The notes under the pieces are model-generated. The model was not told where the DNA came from and made no database searches. It worked only from the letters and a program-made list of their open reading frames with translations. From NCBI GenBank assembly GCA_019916065.1, contig CM034244.1, positions 31,155,933 through 31,219,932 on the forward strand: a DNA stretch of 64,000 bases. The letters run 5' to 3'. Below, piece after piece: positions 57,085 through 64,000 of the stretch; positions within the stretch are counted from its first letter, which is position 1, and every line of letters begins with the position of its first letter. The translations under genes and the position numbers were made by a program. Origin of the DNA: Vitellaria paradoxa. Its lineage: Eukaryota; Streptophyta; Magnoliopsida; Ericales; Sapotaceae.

Positions 57085-60000
57085 TTTACTTCTTTATGTT
57101 TTCAGTCCAATAATGTACTTTCATGTTTCAAATTTAAGTTTCTTTCGAATTATAATATAATATTTTATAAGGTAATATTATTTTTGAAACATCAATTGAT
57201 TGGAATACAGCATATCTAATATAACATCAATGGCCTTACAATATTACGGTCTTTGGATAACTAAATCAAAGGGATTCCCTCTTTACTTCTCTTATTTTTA
57301 GACTTTGTTTTGGAGTAAGAATTTAATACGAAAAAAATTAAAAAAAATTAGAAGAAAGAGAAAAGGAATATAAAATTTCAAATATATATTTGTTGCTTGA
57401 ATAAATAAATTTCATTTATCAATATATATATTAAAATTTTAATTTAATTAATTTTAATTTCTTAAATTACATGCCTTTTTTTCTTCTATTTTCTACTGCA
57501 ATCCGAACAAGAAAATAAATTTTTGACCTTTTATTTATTTTCTTTTTTTGACAAATTCTTAATCTAAATAAAACTTTAAAAATTATATTAATTAACACAT
57601 AAATATAGCGATAAATGTACTCTTACCCAATCAATTATTACTATGTCAATGTCACCACCCGAAATAAATATATAAATGGATATCACTTAATTGCCATACT
57701 TTTACCCTATGGTTTTAAATTTCAAATTATCTTAAAGGTAGACAATTTTCAATTTTCAAAGTTGTCAATACTTTTCGTCAATTTACTTAAGGTTGTGTTC
57801 GGTATCTAGTAGCTAACAGGACCAACCCTTAAGCAAGATCCAAGAGGTCCGGACCTAGACCTTAAAAAAAATTGCCAAAAAAAAGTCTCTCTACTAATTT
57901 CTATAGTTAGAAAGAGGTAAGAGTCTTTTTTAAACCTAAATATGACTGTTTAATTTTTTTTAAAGATCCAAAAACATTTAATTCATTAGGGTCAATAACT
58001 TTCTATAGGCTCATTTATTAGCTTATTAGATGGGGCTTCTAATAAAATTCTTAATCCTCATTCCATCAGATTCATTCACTCACGCTCTCTTTTTACAACT
58101 CAGGGTTGTCCTGATAAAAAAGAAACAAACTGTTTACTATATCATTATTTTTGACAAAAATTTTTTAGTAAGGGCCCCATTTTTATGATTAGCTTTAAGT
58201 CTCAAAAATGTTAGGGTTAGACTTGGCAGCCTACCTAGTTTATTGGCACCAAACTAGCTTATTAGTTTTTTTTTTTTTGGGAAATAATTATATTTTAAAC
58301 TTCTTTTAAGTCGTGAAATACAAATATATAAAATGAATGTAAAAGATAAAAAGTTAGTTATCAAAAAGTTAACTTTTTTTTTTCAAGCCTAAAAGAATTA
58401 ACTTTTTAGTAGTTAACTAAAAAAAATAACTTTTTTTTTTCTTCTTGAACTAAGCATAATTCTAATAAGTTGAACCATCCCCACTTAAGCTTGTGTAATA
58501 CCTATCAAACCTCTCATGCTTGGAAAGAGCTAAATAACAGCCTTTATTAGTTGCAAAAAATTAAATTGCTAAGAGACTATGACACGATGCTGACTCTGAT
58601 CCAATCACAATCTTCATCCACATATGGCCCCCATTGTACATGACTTCAAGACTACAACTTCACCCACTTTTGTTGGATTCGATTTATTAAGGAGATAGGT
58701 AATGCCACCTTCCCAAACCCTCTTTTTTCAAATGAAAATCACGGTGTGTGTATTATCAGGTCATTTTGAAGAAAATGCTAAACCATTCCATGCCATGGTT
58801 GAAGACTTGAAATAACGTTTCTTTTGCTATCCTCGCACTTTAACTTTTTCCCATGCTGAGGCAAACTGCATGTGCTTACCTCATAGGGCATCTAATTCAA
58901 ATTAAGGGTCCCATACGAATGATCACTTTCGAGAAGCTAGATGCTGCTGCTGATGATCACCTAATTAGATTTCTATACTAGTTAAAAGAGCAAGTACCTA
59001 CGCAGGGGTTGATATCAACGTTGATATAATTAGTCCAGTGACAATCAAATTTTAATCGATGATCCAAACCCAATTATAAATTTTTGATTGAAAAAATATG
59101 TGAGTAATCGTTCAGTCTAATTGTCACCAAACTGACATCAACTTTGACATTAGCTTCCGGCCCCCATTTAAAAAATAATATTTATTTCTCGAGAGCATTA
59201 ACTTAATATTCGTAAACAACTTCTTCAATTAATTGGATTAAGATTGTATTCGCTCTCTCTTTTCAAACACATCATAAGTAAAAGTTTCGCGCTAAAAAGT
59301 CATTTTCACCGAAGTTTTACTGCCACAATATGTGAATTCATACTATCATCCATCCTTCAAAAAGTTAATTTTTTTTATTACCATGCAAGGGAAAATGAAA
59401 GCAGTAGGGTTTGGGGATCAATCCCCACTTGGTTAAGCCAAGGGAAAAAAAATGTAGAGAAAATGACAGATTAAAAAAGTGGTTCTGAAATGCCTCACAT
59501 TTCCCCCCCTCCCCTGCGGGATAGATGAATATATATATATATATATCAAGTCAGGACAGGACTGGACTCTAGTCCATATTCCTTAGAATTATGAGAATTA
59601 ATAAAATCAGGAGGGGACAAGAGTTCACATATATCCCAACAAGTAGATTGGGAAACAATGTTGAAAGCTCAGTGTTACCTTAATGTTTCATTGGTTGCAG
59701 TAAACAAAAAAAAAGTATTGTGTTCATGTACAAGTCCTTTTCATTAATTTAATTAGTACACAATTTGTCTTGTCTGATGTATTATAAAAATTGAGGTATT
59801 GAATTCAAGAATCTACTTGAAAATATTGAATTCAAGAATCTACTTGAACTACAAGGTGATATAGACACAGGAATCCAAGTTTTCAGATTTGCTTTACAAA
59901 ACTCAAGTAGTAGTACCTATCATCATGGAAAGACTGACCCTTGGAATTTAAAGTAAAGTTGCTCTTTAAGTCATGATGAGGATATATATATATATATATA

Positions 60001-60770
60001 AGGACCACTGACCATGGTAAACTGCTTGAATAAGTTTTGAAGATATATATATACATATATATTATGACAACTGCTGAATTCTCATTGTTAATTTGAGTGA
60101 ATCTCAGTGAACTTCACACGGATGAACGGTAAGAATTCAATCATGATTGTTGATGATGTTGCTCTTTCAATTGATTATTTAAAATTTTTAAATTTAATTA
60201 AACACGATACTGTTTTCTTATTTTTGGACGTTAAATAGAACCTATACTATTTATAACCAAGTATATATATATATATATATATCATTCATTATACTCCAAA
60301 TTATCTTTATTTTCTTTGCCACAAAGAACTTTATTGCTTCGATGAGAAGATACAAACTAGAGTAATTTGAGAGTTCACAAAAAATTGAGTTTATATAAGA
60401 ACAAACAGCAGCAATGGTAGACAATGCAAACATAAGCTAAAGAGAGGCCACAGATGGACCGAGCAAAAGCCCAATTAGGGCAATCGCTCTACTAATTTAA
60501 AAATTTACATAAAAATTCTATTGATTTTGTTCTCGTTTACTTTCAATCTTACTTTTGTCCTCGTTGCTATTGAACTTTTGTCTTCACTATCTTTTTAATT
60601 TTATTCTTATTTACTTTAAAAATATAATTTTTTCCTTTCTGATAACAAATCCAACCCTTGACTGTAGCAAATAAGAAAACAGAAGTAAAGAATAACTAAA
60701 GAAAGGAATTAATGAAAATACATATAATCAACTCCAATAGATCAGAAATCATTAAATCGGTTGAGAATAT
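57085..60770. other. Intergenic DNA without a recognised gene
   Basis: AT-rich. About 58230-58450 carries a MITE-like AAAAAGTTAACTTTTTT / AACTTTTTAGTAGTTAACTA pattern shared with the 35861-36374 pair. TA microsatellites are at about 59530-59546, 59983-59999 and 60265-60281. A 26-bp tandem duplication (ATTGAATTCAAGAATCTACT) is at about 59798-59848. Small frames (57615, 59244, 60251) have no domain. Confidence 0.45.
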
Positions 60771-61307
60771 GGCATTGTTTGAAGTGCCAATAAATAAAAT
60801 AAAATAAAATAAATTTTCAGTAATTTTTATAAATCACTAAAATTCTCTATTATACATTTACACATTCTCACATTTACTAATTTTAAAAAATTTCAATATT
60901 TTGTTAAACAAAAAAAATCTGAAAGGAGGTTAATCGAGCACATAATTTTTTTTTACAATTATATTCTTCTAGTCGAAAATTTTTAAATGAGTACCATTAT
61001 CGTTATTTTATACGAATTTTTTTTTAAATTCGTTAGAACGGATTTGAAAAACAGTTCTAACGGTTTACTACTATCGAGTGAGAGAGATAGTAGAACTATT
61101 GTGTAGAACATTGAGTATTGATTTTTTGAATCCGTTAGAACGGATTTAGGAAACTATTTTAACAGTTTGCTATTGTTCATATCCAAAAAATGCAGTTTGA
61201 AAAGAAAACACCAAATACCAAAATTAATCTAAAATCACGTTTTATCTCAATTTATCTTGTTTTTTTTTTCTTTTTTCTTTTTTTTTTTAACTACTCCAAA
61301 CACTACC
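60771..61307 (-). mobile_element. Tourist-like MITE, family A (long form), reversed
   Basis: Ends are GGCATTGTTTGAAGTGCC and, inverted, CTCCAAACACTACC; TAA follows at 61308-61310 and TAT precedes. Two copies of TCCGTTAGAACGGATTT-like palindromic DNA (about 61030 and 61132) are specific to this copy. The right side has CACGTTTTATCTCAATTTATC, the complement of the family head. Confidence 0.65.
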
Positions 61308-64000
61308 TAAAAGTTAGTCAAGATACTCGTTCAGCACAGGCAGAGAGCCCTCCATGAGAAGTTCAGATTGATCTATATATCAATTACTACTGCTACTCCT
61401 ACTAGATGATCATTCTTACTCCCAGTACCATTAGATCAAAAGATAAATGAAAGTGTTTTTTTCCACTCGGATGATTTATGGCAAAGCTATATCTATACTA
61501 TATATGTGTGTGGACACAGATGAAGATCTTAATTTGGTTCTGTAGGATCTTGCCATGGCCTACTTTAGTTGTATACACTGAGATTATTTGAATTTACATT
61601 CCATATATAAAACTTCAGAATTTATCTGCATATGTATATATACTTTTTGTTTCCTTTCTTAATAGGAATTACTTTTTATATTCTTGATAACAATAATAAT
61701 GAAAAGTTTGAAAATACCGTCATTTCTATATTCCAGGAAAATATCTTTTCAGAATTAGGATTACATGTAAACGCGTACTTGGCTGGAGCCAAAATATTTC
61801 ACTATATTAAGCTTTTTTAATTTGGAAGGCAATGATGTAGCAAAAGTGGCATTTTTATAAAGTTGTACCTGAGTGTATGTTTGACTGTGAGGATAAAAGA
61901 TTTGAAAGCTAATATACTACACAAGAATATAAGGGTTTAGATATAGAATATATGTTTTATTCCTTTGTGAGATTACCTTTTTTGTGTTTAATTTAGTGAA
62001 ATATAAAACAAGATAATATAGTTGATTTTATACAAATATGTGAATTGATGATTTTAAACTTTTAAATTTTTCCACCATACCACCTCCCTTAATTGTCATA
62101 TATATCCATTTTGAGGTGTATAGATTCAAACTAGAGTTATTTTTTTTTAGTTAGATATGAGACACCCGTTTAATACCCATTTCAAACATTGTGTTTAGAT
62201 ATCCATTTTAATGGCTGCGTGAGTTTGAAATAGGTTTGAAATTTTTTTGTAAGGTGTGTGTGATACTCGATGCCAATAATACTTTATATTTATAGGAAAT
62301 TCAATACTTGTAAAGTACCCACTAACTACTAGTTTAATATAATAAAATAAAATATAATATATATTCATATTGATATAATTACAATTTTATCCTTAAAATA
62401 AAATTGTTTAAATTACTGGGCCTAGGATTATTTATACAATTTTGCATGACTTTTTAGATATTCTAGTTAATAGCTCATGACTTTTTAGCCATTCCAATCT
62501 TCACGATTACATTTAAATATGGTTTTAGTACTAGTAGGAGGGTTGTAAGCTTATATTGAAGTAGGCTTCACAAAAATACTTGAGAAGCTCTTATGTATTC
62601 GTAGTATTGGTTATGAATTGTTGAAACAAAAGGGTAAAAAACAAAATCTTTACTAAATATGTGAAATAATAAACTTGTATTTGTTATTTATTCTTGAAAT
62701 TTTTTGTGAATATAAGTGCTTCTATGGAGATTAATTCAAGTTATATTCCATAATATAATTGTTAAAATTTGTAAGGATTGCAGCTGCAATATTACTAGAT
62801 GATATTGCATTGTTACGGTTGTGATGCCACTATGAACTTGTGACATGTAAGTGGATATTAAGCTATGATGCATTGTGACGTTAGAAGTGCATAAATAAGA
62901 GCTATGTTTAAACTAGTGTGATTATTACCTTCCAGAAGTGTTATCTAGCTAGTCAATTTTTATTTATTTAATTATTTATTTTTAATGTGAATCATAATTT
63001 TTTTTTCTTTTAGTTTAACGTAAAAAATCATCTTGTTTTGCAGCTTAACAATTGCAGAATCTTGAGAACTAGTTTTTGAGTTTGCTTAAAGAATATATGA
63101 AATTTTATTGTTTTCAACTTTTTTTTTTTATTTAATCTGTAGTTGTATGACATCTATTTTGACTTTGTTTAAGTGTAGAATAATGAATCTTATGTTGAAA
63201 AAGTTAAGATTTGTGTATGTTTGGTTTTTTTTTTTTTAACCTAAATTAATTTAGATCTCCTGTATTCATAAGTAATGCTACTTTGATCTATAATTTGCAG
63301 ATTTAGTAGTGAAACTTTCTACCCCTTAATTTTCTTATTTTTTCTTCTAAAATCTTATCACTGAATTTATTATTACTATGATCTATCTGAAGTTAGATGC
63401 TGAAATATTTTATTAATTACTCATGGTATAAACATTATTTTTATAATTGTTTATCTTCATTGCTATAGATATGCTATATTTGTTGATAAAGTTGGCCAAA
63501 AAAAAAAAAATAAAAAATCTATGTCGACGATGGTCCTAATAGATAGAATTATGTGTTAAACTTGGAGACTGACTAATGTATTTATTCAGCTTGATAAATT
63601 TAACATTTCTGTCGCTTACTAATTTTTTATTTTTTTATTTCAAATCAAGTATTTAACATGTTTGTCAAAGTGGGTTTCACGTAATCTGTTCAATTGTACT
63701 TAATTATTTTTGGCAAATTTGAGATAGGTTTGGAATTCTTATTTAAAAAAATAAAGGAATTTGGGATGGTAATTGTAAATAAAAGTTAAACAAATTTAGT
63801 AATGATATTTGTTAATTGGGCAGACACCCTATCCATTTATATTTTTTGTTGGTATATTGCTCGAAATAAAAATATTTAATATCATACCGTGGTGATAGTA
63901 AATATATTTCTTCCTTGAATTAATTTACCACAAAAATCTAACAGTATAAAATTATTTTGATCAAATTATATTTTTTATTCCATTCTATTATATATTACAC
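61308..64000. other. AT-rich intergenic DNA to the right edge
   Basis: I see no gene, RNA gene or bounded element. T-rich runs (for example 63116-63130 and 63225-63238) and AT-rich stretches dominate. The 62-codon frame at 61632-61820 has no domain. Confidence 0.5.

Noticed and set aside
1..64000. CRISPR array, operons, Shine-Dalgarno sites, rRNA
   Set aside because: Plant nuclear DNA; the tandem repeats lack the repeat-spacer pattern and no rRNA sequence is visible.
1..64000. tRNA genes
   Set aside because: Scattered GGTTCGA-like strings (for example in the 25195 minisatellite and the 33368 array) have no matching A box or cloverleaf.

Overview
This 64-kb window is nuclear DNA of a flowering plant. 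The signs are spliced GT-AG exons of a plant-specific bHLH gene, AT-rich intergenic DNA full of TA and GA microsatellites, an RTE-clade LINE family, a Tat-type Ty3/gypsy element, and many PIF/Harbinger-like MITEs with TAA/TTA target duplications. I cannot name the species.

Only one host gene is convincing. At the left edge, on the minus strand (1-3360, cut by the window), lie the first six exons of a LONESOME HIGHWAY-type bHLH regulator. They encode the N-terminal MYC-like domain, about 263 residues. Its upstream leader (to about 3.9 kb) carries two ATG upstream ORFs. All other recognisable coding sequence belongs to, or was captured by, transposable elements, and all of it is broken by stops or frameshifts.

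Layout: 4-9.2 kb is AT-rich, with MITEs, a long-inverted-repeat element (6.4-7.3 kb) and a possible LTR relic. At 11.4-16.6 kb are a short 5'-truncated RTE LINE and a near full-length RTE LINE (12730-15916, 18-bp target duplication). The latter is nested in an older element with long inverted termini. A complete but decayed 11.9-kb Tat-lineage gypsy retrotransposon occupies 18477-30361. It has LTRs, a 5-bp duplication, gag, pol with two RNase H domains, a minisatellite, a long antisense ORF, and a foldback insertion in its leader. A CACTA-like element (30.5-34.8 kb) carries an antisense fragment of an NRT1/PTR (NPF) transporter gene and a degenerate tandem array. MITEs follow at 35.2-37.4 kb, and a second near full-length RTE LINE on the minus strand at 39189-42356. 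A hAT-type non-autonomous element at 45688-46318 has an 8-bp duplication and an internal snRNA-like USE/TATA promoter. A hAT transposase tail is at 49.3 kb. A 146-bp palindromic satellite sits between inverted termini at 50.4-51.8 kb. A CACTA element (55282-56457) is inserted into an L1-type LINE remnant. Beyond 57 kb I see only a few MITEs and low-complexity DNA.

The genes do not form a pathway. Apart from the bHLH gene the window is a layered record of transposon insertion. Several target duplications are exact, so element limits and nesting order can be read directly. All alignments were done by eye; family names rest on recognised motifs, not on database searches.
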